A stretch of 64,000 nt of DNA, taken from positions 21,678 through 85,677 of the forward strand of contig NZ_JASZ02000007.1 of NCBI RefSeq assembly GCF_000735695.2, given 5' to 3'. Positions within the stretch are counted from its first letter, which is position 1. Every line of letters starts with the position of its first letter. Below are positions 28,249 to 35,646 of the stretch, piece after piece. This stretch comes from Kaistella haifensis DSM 19056 (GTDB lineage Bacteria; Bacteroidota; Bacteroidia; Flavobacteriales; Weeksellaceae). The position numbers and the translations under genes were made by a program. The notes beneath the pieces were generated by a model, which saw only the letters and a program-made list of their open reading frames with translations, was not told the origin of the DNA and searched no databases.

Positions 28249-28331
28249 GACAATCAGAGACCTTATTTTAAAAGTGAAACTGATAGTATATATGTCTTTT
28301 ATGAATTTATATGTGCTAATAAAAAATATTT

Positions 28332-28362
28332 TTTGCAGTATTAAATTATTTTCATACTTTAG
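28332..28362 (+). promoter_or_regulatory. Promoter of the leader-peptide gene
   Basis: TTTG at 28332-28335, a 19-bp spacer, then TACTTTAG at 28355-28362 match the Bacteroidota promoter consensus with one mismatch. Transcription would begin about 25 bp before the start codon at 28394. Confidence 0.7.
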
Positions 28363-28393
28363 CAAAGTATAACAAAATAAAAATATTTATTCT

Positions 28394-28576
28394 ATGAAAA
28401 ATTTACAAGATTTACAAAACAAAGGAACAAAACTGTCTAAATCAAAAATGAGAAAAATTGGTGGTGGCTTATTTGGTATTTTCTGTATAACAGGTATTCT
28501 TGATGGAATTCCAGGAAATACACACTTTAGTTGGGGTTCTTGTCCAAAATCAGTTCAACCAATGGGACAAAATTAA
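28394..28576 (+). CDS. Double-glycine leader peptide precursor (bacteriocin/pheromone candidate)
   Basis: This 60-residue precursor has a classical leader: a charged amphipathic segment with LSKSKMRKIGGG, in which Leu14, Met19 and Ile22 occupy the spaced hydrophobic positions and cleavage is expected after Gly24 (or Gly23). The core of about 36 residues is hydrophobic and Gly-rich, with only two cysteines, Cys31 and Cys50, so one disulfide is possible. It ends SVQPMGQN. The gene has its own promoter and terminator, and an exporter with a C39 leader peptidase lies 2.7 kb downstream. A bacteriocin, a toxin or a signalling peptide are all possible. I recognise no known bacteriocin in the core. 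Confidence 0.8.
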   Translation: MKNLQDLQNKGTKLSKSKMRKIGGGLFGIFCITGILDGIPGNTHFSWGSCPKSVQPMGQN

Positions 28577-28594
28577 GATTGGTGAAAATCTAAT

Positions 28595-28624
28595 AATATG
28601 CCCTTAATTGGGCATATTTTTTTT
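28595..28624 (+). terminator. Terminator after the leader-peptide gene
   Basis: AATATGCCC pairs with GGGCATATT around a 6-nt loop and runs into T residues, 18 bp after the peptide stop. It would separate a short abundant peptide transcript from the downstream genes, whose first ATG is at 28636. Confidence 0.88.
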
Positions 28625-28635
28625 ATACTATTAGC

Positions 28636-29691
28636 ATGAAGAAATACCTTATTATAATTTGTAGTTTTTTTTACATAATATTCAGCTCTCAAGTTGTTAT
28701 TAATAGTAAAAACAAACAACCTATATCAAATGTTGCTACTTTATCAAAAAATGGACAGATTCTTGGAGTATCTGATAAGGATGGAAAAATAACTATTTCT
28801 ACCAAAGAAAATGAGTATAGAGTATTAGACTCCGATACCATTGAATTAACTCATACAAATTTTGAAACACAGAGAATGATTTGGAAAAAATTCAAAAGCC
28901 AAGCTACATTTTCATTAAATCCTGTTGAGAATATTGAAGAAGTAGTGGTTTATGCTCAAAATCCTAATTATCTCGTTCTTAGAGCTTATTTTATTTCATA
29001 CCAACTAATAGATGATACTCCTCAATCTTTTTCTGATGGCATTATTGAATACTATATTTCATTATCAAAAAATAAAATAATCAATTATAATATTCTTGAA
29101 ACTCGAATTTATAAAAACACTGCATTTATCTATGATTTTTACAAAAAAATGGGTAATACAACATTAAGCATGGGTTCACAAATTCTACCATTTAGTTTTA
29201 ACGAAGAAGTGCTTTTGAATCGTTGGAATGATTTTAACATAACTCAAAACGATGAAATAAAATTAAAAGATAAAATCATAGGTAACATTGAAAAAAATAA
29301 TAACAGTTCAAATATTTTCATTGAATACTATACCCCTTCAAGAATTCGAGAACAGTCTTTGTTAGGAATGTCCTCTAAAGTTGTAAATTATAACATTTCA
29401 GAAAGTTTTTATTCTGATGACCCATCAATCAAAAACATTCAAACTATCTCAAAATACTATAAAAGTTTTATTACACAGAAAAAAAATAGTTTTAAATATG
29501 AATTGATTCAAAATGTTCAGATTTTGGGAAGGAAATTTTTATCAAAAAACGATTTTGAAAAGCTTAAAACAAATCTCAATCATTCTGAGAAAACAAAATA
29601 TATAAATAATTATTGGGAACAAGAAGAGTTAATGAAAATACCATTATCTATAAAAAATCTTTTAAATAATAAACTTGAAATGGTAAAATAA
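28636..29691 (+). CDS. Exported protein with carboxypeptidase-regulatory-like N-terminus, peptide-cluster accessory
   Basis: This 351-residue protein has a signal peptide (MKKYLIIICSFFYIIF, ending near SSQ). A short CarboxypepD_reg-like beta-sandwich follows (about 20-100), containing NKQPISNVATLSKNGQILGVSDKDGKI and ending in IEEVVVYAQNP, the hinge that joins such domains to a second module. The rest (about 110-351) is unique, with no cysteine pair or catalytic motif visible. It follows the peptide gene and its terminator and is 27 bp from the VKOR gene, so it should belong to the export operon. It could be an outer-membrane or periplasmic accessory, or an immunity protein. Confidence 0.75.
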   Translation: MKKYLIIICSFFYIIFSSQVVINSKNKQPISNVATLSKNGQILGVSDKDGKITISTKENEYRVLDSDTIELTHTNFETQRMIWKKFKSQATFSLNPVENIEEVVVYAQNPNYLVLRAYFISYQLIDDTPQSFSDGIIEYYISLSKNKIINYNILETRIYKNTAFIYDFYKKMGNTTLSMGSQILPFSFNEEVLLNRWNDFNITQNDEIKLKDKIIGNIEKNNNSSNIFIEYYTPSRIREQSLLGMSSKVVNYNISESFYSDDPSIKNIQTISKYYKSFITQKKNSFKYELIQNVQILGRKFLSKNDFEKLKTNLNHSEKTKYINNYWEQEELMKIPLSIKNLLNNKLEMVK

Positions 29692-29718
29692 ATTACCTAA
29701 ATGTAAACTAAGACATTT

Positions 29719-31263
29719 ATGACAGAATTTTTACTAAATGAGCTTATTCGTTTAAATGGCTATATAGTTAATGGAAAACGATTTAATGAATATTTTTTAT
29801 CTCATCCTGATTATCCTAGTTTGTCAGCCATTGAAAATACTTTTGATACCTTTCATATAGAAAATGTCATATCCAAATTTGAAAATGAGCATTTTGAAGA
29901 TTTGCCTGAAGTATTTATTTCTTCATTGAAGAACCATTTTTCTGATTTGGTTTTAATAATAAAAAAAGATTCAGAGGTACTTGTAATTGATAAGCAAAAT
30001 AAATCATTTACATTTGGTTTTGATGAATTTTTAAAACAATGGACAGGAATAGTAGTAGCTATTGAAAAGAAAGAAGAACCTACCCATATTGATACACCAT
30101 CTGATAAAAATCAATTCAAGCAATCGCTTAAATTTATCGCATTGGGGATTATTGGTCTTATCTTGGGTTATTCTTTGTGGAAATTCAGTATTTCAGAAGT
30201 TGCCTATATTGTAATATCCCTTGTAGGGCTATATTATTGTTTTGAGATTTACAAAAATAAGCATGGCGAAAAATCCATTATTGTAGATAAAATCTGCAAT
30301 GATGAAAAAGAGGAAAGCTCATGCCAACAACTCATGCAATCAGACCAAATAAGCATTTTTGGATTAAAGCTCTCTGATATTGCCTTGTTTTACCTTCTTA
30401 CAACAAACATTCTGGGGTTATTCATTAATACTACTCAATTTCTAATCATCATATTATCTGTTGTAAACTTCCCTGTAATAGCTTATTCCTTATACATTCA
30501 GCTAGTTAAAGAGAAAAAGCTATGTAAAGTATGCCTGATATTAATTTTTATTCTACTTATTCAGTCAGGAATAAGTTTGTTTTATTTTAATTATTCTTTT
30601 TCGGTAGAGGTTTTGATATTGGGTGCTATATATTTTCTTTCAATCCTTCCTTTATACATTTTTATTAACAAAACAATTGATGAAAAGAACAAACTGAAAA
30701 ATGAAAATACCATCAATCTCAGATTTAAAAGGAATTATGATATTTTTAAAAGAGAATTACTTACAACATCAAAAATTGGATTTGAGTATCAAAACTTATT
30801 CTTTTTAGGAAATAAGGATGCAAAAGTTCATTTTACACTTATCTCCAATCTTGAATGTAAATTTTGTGGAGAGGCACATAAGATTCTAAAAAAGCTCTAT
30901 TTAGAAAATGGAAATGATAAATCTTTTCAAATCAGATTTAATTATTCTGATGAAAAAATGTCTATTCAAATTGAGAACATCTTTAAAACATTGCTTCATT
31001 TATATTCATCAACTGAAAAGCAATTTTTAGAAGCATTGGATTTTTGGTATAAAGAAAGAAATTATAATGCTTTTATAAAGAAATTTGGGTTATATAATAA
31101 TCAAAGTATAGACCTCATTCAGAAAATAAGGAATGAGAACTTGAACAAAGGACTTAATTTTACTCCAGCTTTTTTAGTTAATGGATTTATATTTCCTGAA
31201 AAATATGAGAAAGAAGATATTTTGTATTTCGCACAGGATTTAGTAGATGATGAAGAAATTTAA
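29719..31263 (+). CDS. Membrane protein with C39-like, VKOR and thioredoxin domains
   Basis: This 514-residue protein appears to be a dedicated disulfide-forming enzyme. The first ~115 residues resemble a C39 peptidase fold (HPDYPSLSAI, then SDLVLIIKKD) but have no cysteine and so no protease activity. From about 135 come membrane helices with the VKOR signature: an external pair Cys193 and Cys202, and the redox-active CKVC (269-272). The C-terminal thioredoxin/DsbA-like domain has CKFC (380-383). This allows electron flow from substrate thiols to the quinone pool. It lies 3 bp before the exporter gene, so oxidation of the two-cysteine peptide is a natural inference. Confidence 0.87.
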   Translation: MTEFLLNELIRLNGYIVNGKRFNEYFLSHPDYPSLSAIENTFDTFHIENVISKFENEHFEDLPEVFISSLKNHFSDLVLIIKKDSEVLVIDKQNKSFTFGFDEFLKQWTGIVVAIEKKEEPTHIDTPSDKNQFKQSLKFIALGIIGLILGYSLWKFSISEVAYIVISLVGLYYCFEIYKNKHGEKSIIVDKICNDEKEESSCQQLMQSDQISIFGLKLSDIALFYLLTTNILGLFINTTQFLIIILSVVNFPVIAYSLYIQLVKEKKLCKVCLILIFILLIQSGISLFYFNYSFSVEVLILGAIYFLSILPLYIFINKTIDEKNKLKNENTINLRFKRNYDIFKRELLTTSKIGFEYQNLFFLGNKDAKVHFTLISNLECKFCGEAHKILKKLYLENGNDKSFQIRFNYSDEKMSIQIENIFKTLLHLYSSTEKQFLEALDFWYKERNYNAFIKKFGLYNNQSIDLIQKIRNENLNKGLNFTPAFLVNGFIFPEKYEKEDILYFAQDLVDDEEI

Positions 31264-31266
31264 AAA

Positions 31267-33468
31267 ATGAAATCAAAAAATTTCCCTTTCTATAAACAAC
31301 CTGATGCTAAAGATTGTGGGCCTAGTTGCTTACGAATTATCTGTAAACACTATGGTAAAACAGTACCCTTACAACATATAAGAAAATTAGCTGAAACCAC
31401 AAGGGAAGGCAGTAATTTATCAGGATTGAGCGAAGCTGCTGAAAGTTTAGGCTTTGATACTCTTGGAATGAAAATCAATTTTGAGGTATTAAAAAATGAT
31501 ACTCCACTACCATGTATTGTACATTGGAAAAAAGTACATTATGTGGTTGTTTATGAAATTGATAACAAAGATAATACTGTTTATGTTTCAGACCCTGCTT
31601 ATGGTTTAATATCTTATTCTAAAGAAGATTTTATCAAATCTTGGATTGGAGAAGAAGCAGACGAAACTACTGAAGAAGGTATTATTTTGGCTTTGGAAGC
31701 CACGCCAAAATTCTTTCAAACCAAATTTAAAGATAGTGAAAATAAAGCCAGTATTTCATTTCTTTTAAAATACCTGATAAAATATAAAAGGCTCGTAATA
31801 CAGCTAATTATTGGGCTTTTGATAGGAAGTTTATTAACCCTAGTATTTCCATTTCTTACTCAAAGTATTGTAGATATTGGAATAAAAAGTCAGGATTTAA
31901 ACATTATATATCTTATTCTTTTAGCACAAGTAATGTTATTTATAGGAAAGATGGGTTTTGATATAGTGAGAAGCTGGATTTTACTGCATCTTTCTACAAG
32001 AATTAATATATCCATCGTTTCAGATTTTTTCATTAAACTGATGAAACTTCCCATTAGTTGCTTTGATACGAGAATGACAGGAGATATATTACAAAGAATA
32101 GACGACCATCATAGAATTGAGCAGTTATTAACCAATACTTCTCTGAATATTTTGTTTTCATTGGTTAATCTTGTTGTTTTTAGTGCTGTACTGTTTTTCT
32201 ACGACTACAGACTATTTCTTGTATTTCTTTTAGGAGCTGTTCTGTATATGGCTTGGGTTTTATTCTTTTTCAAAAAGAGGAAACTATTAGATTATGAGAA
32301 ATTTGGTCAGATGTCTCAGGAGAGAAGCAAAGTAATAGAGCTGATTAATGGAATGCAGGACATCAAACTGCATAATGCTGAAAGGAAAAAAAGATGGGCT
32401 TGGGAATCCATACAGTTGGAACTGTTCAAAATTAAAATAAAGTCTCTTTCTTTAGAACAATGGCAGTCTGTGGGTGGAAATTTTATCAATCAAATGAAAG
32501 ATGTTTTTGTGAGCTTTCTTTCTGCTAAATTGGTTTTAAGTGGTAATCTTACTTTAGGGATGATGCTTTCTGTTCAGTATATCATTGGGCAGTTAAACAG
32601 CCCTCTGTTACAGCTAATTGAATTTATTAAGCAATCACAGGATGCCAAAATATCTTTAGAGCGATTGGGAGAAATCCATGATAAAGAAGACGAGGAAAAC
32701 AAAGATGAGCAATATACTACTGAAATTCCTAAAAAAGACATTCAAATAAAAGATGTTTCTTTCAGATATATAGGTTCAGAGGATTTTATTTTTGAAAATC
32801 TTAATCTGAATATTCCTTATCAAAAAACTACTGCTATTGTTGGTGCAAGTGGGAGTGGGAAAACTACATTACTGAAATTGTTACTGAAATTCTATGAACC
32901 TGTTAATGGAGAAATAAAAATAGGAAATACCAATATCAATACAATTTCTCCAAAATTCTGGAGGGAACATTGTGGCGTAGTGATGCAGGAGGGTTATGTT
33001 TTTAATGATACCATTGCTGAAAATATTGTAGTTGGCGATGATAATATAGATGAAGAGAAATTAAAAAAATCAATTGAAATAGCTAATATTAAAGATTTTG
33101 TTGATGGTTTACCCCTCCATCAAAATACACAAATTGGAAATGAAGGTATAGGAATGAGTGGAGGACAAAAGCAAAGATTGTTTATTGCAAGGGCTGTATA
33201 TAAATCCCCTGAATATATCTTTTTTGATGAAGCTACAAGCTCTTTAGATGCCAAAAATGAAAGAGTTATCATGCAAAATCTAAAACAATTTTTTGAAGGT
33301 AAAACAGCCATTGTAATTGCTCATAGATTATCTACTGTTAAAAATGCAGATAAAATTATTGTGTTGGATAAAGGAAAAGTAGTGGAAGAAGGTACACATA
33401 ATGAATTAGTAACAATGCAAGGAGAATATTATCGTTTAATTAAAGACCAGTTAGAACTTGGAAACTAA
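31267..33468 (+). CDS. Peptidase-containing ABC exporter (C39 leader peptidase, bacteriocin type)
   Basis: This 733-residue protein cleaves the leader at the double glycine and exports the core peptide through the inner membrane. The C39 peptidase domain (about 1-140) has catalytic Cys17 in DCGPSCL, the His in HWKKVHYVVVYEI and the Asp in SDPAYG. A six-helix ABC transmembrane domain spans about 165-450. The nucleotide-binding domain (about 490-725) has Walker A GASGSGKTT, signature MSGGQKQR, Walker B YIFFDEATS and the switch histidine in IAHRLST. All catalytic residues appear intact. The next gene overlaps its end by 11 bp. Confidence 0.95.
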   Translation: MKSKNFPFYKQPDAKDCGPSCLRIICKHYGKTVPLQHIRKLAETTREGSNLSGLSEAAESLGFDTLGMKINFEVLKNDTPLPCIVHWKKVHYVVVYEIDNKDNTVYVSDPAYGLISYSKEDFIKSWIGEEADETTEEGIILALEATPKFFQTKFKDSENKASISFLLKYLIKYKRLVIQLIIGLLIGSLLTLVFPFLTQSIVDIGIKSQDLNIIYLILLAQVMLFIGKMGFDIVRSWILLHLSTRINISIVSDFFIKLMKLPISCFDTRMTGDILQRIDDHHRIEQLLTNTSLNILFSLVNLVVFSAVLFFYDYRLFLVFLLGAVLYMAWVLFFFKKRKLLDYEKFGQMSQERSKVIELINGMQDIKLHNAERKKRWAWESIQLELFKIKIKSLSLEQWQSVGGNFINQMKDVFVSFLSAKLVLSGNLTLGMMLSVQYIIGQLNSPLLQLIEFIKQSQDAKISLERLGEIHDKEDEENKDEQYTTEIPKKDIQIKDVSFRYIGSEDFIFENLNLNIPYQKTTAIVGASGSGKTTLLKLLLKFYEPVNGEIKIGNTNINTISPKFWREHCGVVMQEGYVFNDTIAENIVVGDDNIDEEKLKKSIEIANIKDFVDGLPLHQNTQIGNEGIGMSGGQKQRLFIARAVYKSPEYIFFDEATSSLDAKNERVIMQNLKQFFEGKTAIVIAHRLSTVKNADKIIVLDKGKVVEEGTHNELVTMQGEYYRLIKDQLELGN

Positions 33469-33994
33469 AATAGAAAGAGAAAATCTCAATGATTCAGAAT
33501 TGCGTTCAACAGGTGTGCAAAATCTATTGAATAAACTTCCTTATTGGCTAATCTTAAAGGGAAACTTTTTAATTTCTGTAATATTGATTATTTTTTTATT
33601 ATTCATAGGATATTCTGTAAAATATCCTGAATTTGTTAATTCTAAAATAACTATTATTCCTCAAAATATTCAAAATAATAACCAGAAAAATAAGACTATA
33701 GCAGGATTGCTTACAGTTTCTAAAAGTGATTCAAAAAAAATAAAAATAGGTCAAAAGGTTATTATTAAATTGTATGACTTCCCCTATCAGGAATATGGAG
33801 TACTGGAAGGACAAGTACATAATACATCACTTATTCCTAACGGAAAAAATGACTTTTATGTAAATGTATATTTTCCTAAAGGCTTAAAAACTTCTTTTGC
33901 TAAAAACATTCCTTCTAACAAAGAACTTAAAGGAAGTGCTGAAATTGTTATTAATACAGAATTAATTAAAAAACTTTTCAATCAAATCAAATAA
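33458..33994 (+). CDS. Short HlyD-like membrane-fusion protein lacking the coiled-coil middle
   Basis: This 178-residue protein would link the exporter to the outer membrane. The N-terminal part (about 15-68) matches HlyD-family adaptors: cytoplasmic tail, one membrane helix at about 33-54, then VKYPEFVNSKITI. It then jumps directly to the beta-barrel part seen at the C-terminus of full-length adaptors (LLTVSKSDSKKIKIGQKV and GVLEGQVHNTSLIP). The coiled-coil hairpin and lipoyl halves, about 200 residues, are absent. Translation appears to start at TTG 33458, overlapping the exporter stop; no upstream ATG is in frame. Either an in-frame deletion or a genuine minimal adaptor. Confidence 0.8.
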   Translation: METKIERENLNDSELRSTGVQNLLNKLPYWLILKGNFLISVILIIFLLFIGYSVKYPEFVNSKITIIPQNIQNNNQKNKTIAGLLTVSKSDSKKIKIGQKVIIKLYDFPYQEYGVLEGQVHNTSLIPNGKNDFYVNVYFPKGLKTSFAKNIPSNKELKGSAEIVINTELIKKLFNQIK

Positions 33995-34030
33995 AGTAAG
34001 CGATACGAGATAAACTTTCAAATGATATAT

Positions 34031-34049
34031 TAGCACCTTAAATAGCGCC
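34031..34049 (+). repeat. Right paired TAGCACC repeats, candidate integrase arm sites
   Basis: TAGCACC (34031-34037), 5 bp, then TAGCGCC (34043-34049) copy the spacing and orientation of the pair at 21102-21120 at the other end of the element. Confidence 0.55.
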
Positions 34050-34090
34050 TGAAAATAAAAAACCCTGTAAATCAATATTTTACAGGGATT
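34050..34090 (-). terminator. tmRNA terminator supplied by the element
   Basis: CCCTGTAAA (34063-34071) pairs with TTTACAGGG (34079-34087). On the minus strand the stem is followed by a T-rich run. It lies just downstream of the ssrA 3' end, inside the element boundary, replacing the hairpin now left at 20933-20967. Confidence 0.75.
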
Positions 34091-34093
34091 TTC

Positions 34094-34108
34094 GTGGAGT
34101 TGGAGGGA
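34094..34108. repeat. attR core within the ssrA 3' end
   Basis: GTGGAGTTGGAGGGA is identical to the copy at 20970-20984. Here it forms the last bases of a functional tmRNA gene, so integration keeps ssrA intact. Confidence 0.85.
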
Positions 34109-34491
34109 TTCGAACCCTCGTCCAAACAAGCAACACGTAAGCTTTCTACATGCTTATTCTGTGTTTGGTTTTCGATCGTAAACAGAGCACAGACACCCAA
34201 TTTACGACTTATCTTCTTTAGTTTTCGTGCTTTGGCCGAAGTTTCCAAAACCTTATTTCCGCATTGCTATACCCCGGAATCAGACGTCGCGAAACAGAAC
34301 TTCTGCGGGATATCTTGCTTCCTTACTATACTTCGGGAAAACGCTGAATCCTACTGTAATTCGGATTAAGCTGCAAGAGCAAACTCTTGGTCGCCAGTTA
34401 AAATTGTGTAGCAAGGGATTAAAGAGATCGCGCTACGGTTCTCTGCATGCTTACTTACCCATTGATCTTGCTGTCGAAACCAGTCAACCCC
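34095..34491 (-). ncRNA. ssrA: Transfer-messenger RNA (tmRNA)
   Basis: This 397-nt tmRNA rescues stalled ribosomes by tagging incomplete proteins. On the minus strand it opens GGGGTTGACTGGTTTCGACA, the conserved 5' end of tmRNA, and closes with GGTTCGAATCCC and CTCCAACTCCA, giving the tRNA-like T arm and an encoded CCA. The tag reading frame starts at the GGC codon 34393-34395 and stops with TAA at 34366-34368. The predicted tag is GDQEFALAA, ending in the LAA degron recognised by ClpXP-type proteases. The 3' end hosts the integrated element. Confidence 0.95.
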
Positions 34492-34544
34492 AATTTTTTG
34501 TAAGAGTGCAAAGATAAACAAAAATTATTCCTAACTGCAAAAAA

Positions 34545-34745
34545 TTAGGGCGTGTCCTTCCGTCGGTCATTTTGCCGCGCCCGCCTTCGGCGGGCGCGGC
34601 GTCATTTCCTCCTTCAGGCCGGGCTTTCCGCTATATCTTTTTCAGTAGCGGCGGCGGAGCCGCCGCTACTGAAAAAGGATGCCGCTTCTATCCCTCACGC
34701 GAGAGCAGTGTTTCCCGATCACCCGGATTCCCAAAATATTTAACG
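34545..34745. repeat. GC-rich structured intergenic element with two perfect hairpins
   Basis: Composition jumps from AT-rich to GC-rich. Hairpin 1 (34574-34600) has a perfect 12-bp stem, GCCGCGCCCGCC, with a TTC loop. Hairpin 2 (34638-34676) has a perfect 18-bp stem with a GGA loop. Conserved-looking single-stranded blocks surround them: GGGCTTTCCGCTATATC before and AGGATGCCGCTTCTATCCC after. No coding potential is convincing. It resembles a dispersed intergenic repeat that I recall from other flavobacterial genomes. Confidence 0.6.
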
Positions 34746-34848
34746 TTTAAGCGAAGAGAACTTTCTAAAAAAATTCATAAAAGCGTTAACGGAGGTTAAA
34801 CTTTAAAAAGTGTAGTTAAAAAAAATTACTTTTAATAAAAATTTGCCA

Positions 34849-35646
34849 ATGAAACCAAAATTACTCCTTCTATTTCTGCTAGTTTGCTCGTCTCTTTTGT
34901 TTTCTCAGGAATATATTTTTGGGAAAGTTTCTACCGACTTGGGGGACAAACTTCCCGATGCTGTGGTGATCAATATGAGAACCGATGAGAAAATTGTTTC
35001 AGATCGAGATGGAAACTTTATGATAGCAGCCAAAAATGGCGATGAAATTCGTGTTTTGAAAAATACTTACGAAAGATTTGTACAAAAAGTTTCGAGCGAA
35101 AATTTCTTAAAACCATTGAATGTTACATTGTCCAAAGCGCCTTATTTAATTGAAGAAATCGAATTGGCATTTCAAGCCACGGGAAATCTGAAAAAAGATG
35201 TGAAATCCCTAGATCCACCGAAAAGGGTAGTTGCGTTAAATTCCTCGATGGATTTTTATATGAAGTCACCGTTAACCGAAGTGGTACCGAAACTTTCAAC
35301 GCCTTCCGCATTTGCTCAACCGAATTATAATGCAGGCCAAGCTGACCTTCTGAAACTGGCTTCTGCTTTGTCAGGTTTGTTTAATAAAGCCACACAACAA
35401 CCGCTTACGAAAGCCAACTATGCCGAAACCCAGGAGTTTTACCGCAGAATTAAAACTACGATGGATTTGAGTTTTTATACCAATCAAGGTTGGGATGAGG
35501 AGGAAATCGACCGTTTCTTGATTTATGCAGATCGTTCGTATGAATTGGCCAAAAAGTACCGAAAATCATTTGATGTTGCACAAATCAGTGCGGAGATGAA
35601 AATGGCTTACGCGGAATACATTAAAACCAGAAAAATTGGCTCTTGA
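34849..35646 (+). CDS. Secreted carboxypeptidase-regulatory-like domain protein (chromosomal relative 1)
   Basis: This 265-residue exported protein starts at ATG 34849; an in-frame TTG two codons upstream is less likely. Signal peptide: MKPKLLLLFLLVCSSLLFSQ. A CarboxypepD_reg-like domain (about 20-95) has DKLPDAVVINMRTDEKIVSDRDGNF. A helical C-terminal part contains MDFYMKSPLTEVVPK, then PSAFAQPNYNAGQADLL. The same pattern is found in the mobile-element gene at 27481. Its stop overlaps the next start (ATGA), so the two chromosomal relatives are translationally coupled. Function unknown; probably periplasmic or outer-membrane associated. Confidence 0.8.
   Translation: MKPKLLLLFLLVCSSLLFSQEYIFGKVSTDLGDKLPDAVVINMRTDEKIVSDRDGNFMIAAKNGDEIRVLKNTYERFVQKVSSENFLKPLNVTLSKAPYLIEEIELAFQATGNLKKDVKSLDPPKRVVALNSSMDFYMKSPLTEVVPKLSTPSAFAQPNYNAGQADLLKLASALSGLFNKATQQPLTKANYAETQEFYRRIKTTMDLSFYTNQGWDEEEIDRFLIYADRSYELAKKYRKSFDVAQISAEMKMAYAEYIKTRKIGS

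Larger units (their letters stand above)
20970..34108 (+). mobile_element. Integrative mobilizable element inserted in the tmRNA gene 3' end
   Basis: About 13.1 kb is bounded by 15-bp direct repeats derived from the ssrA 3' end. A tyrosine integrase lies 138 bp inside the left end. Next come an excisionase-like HTH protein, a replication module (helicase-like NTPase, iterons, toprim primase) and a HUH relaxase, but no type IV secretion genes, so it should be mobilizable rather than self-conjugative. The right half is a peptide-secretion cargo, visibly more AT-rich than the chromosome. TAGCACC-N5-TAGC(A/G)CC repeats lie inside both ends. Confidence 0.88.

Noticed and set aside
28394..28576. 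Graspetide or lanthipeptide precursor
   Set aside because: No ATP-grasp, lanthipeptide synthetase or radical SAM gene is present; the only modifying enzyme nearby is a disulfide-type redox protein.
21122..33994. Self-transmissible conjugative element
   Set aside because: No coupling protein, Tra or type IV secretion genes were found between the att sites; only a relaxase, so mobilizable fits better.
34094..34517. Overlapping open frames of 91 and 96 codons on the plus strand
   Set aside because: They lie antisense to, and inside, the tmRNA gene; their coding look is accidental.
34552..34799. Two open frames of 63 and 75 codons in the GC-rich element
   Set aside because: They read through perfect hairpins, giving low-complexity Arg/Ala-rich peptides, and no start region is convincing.
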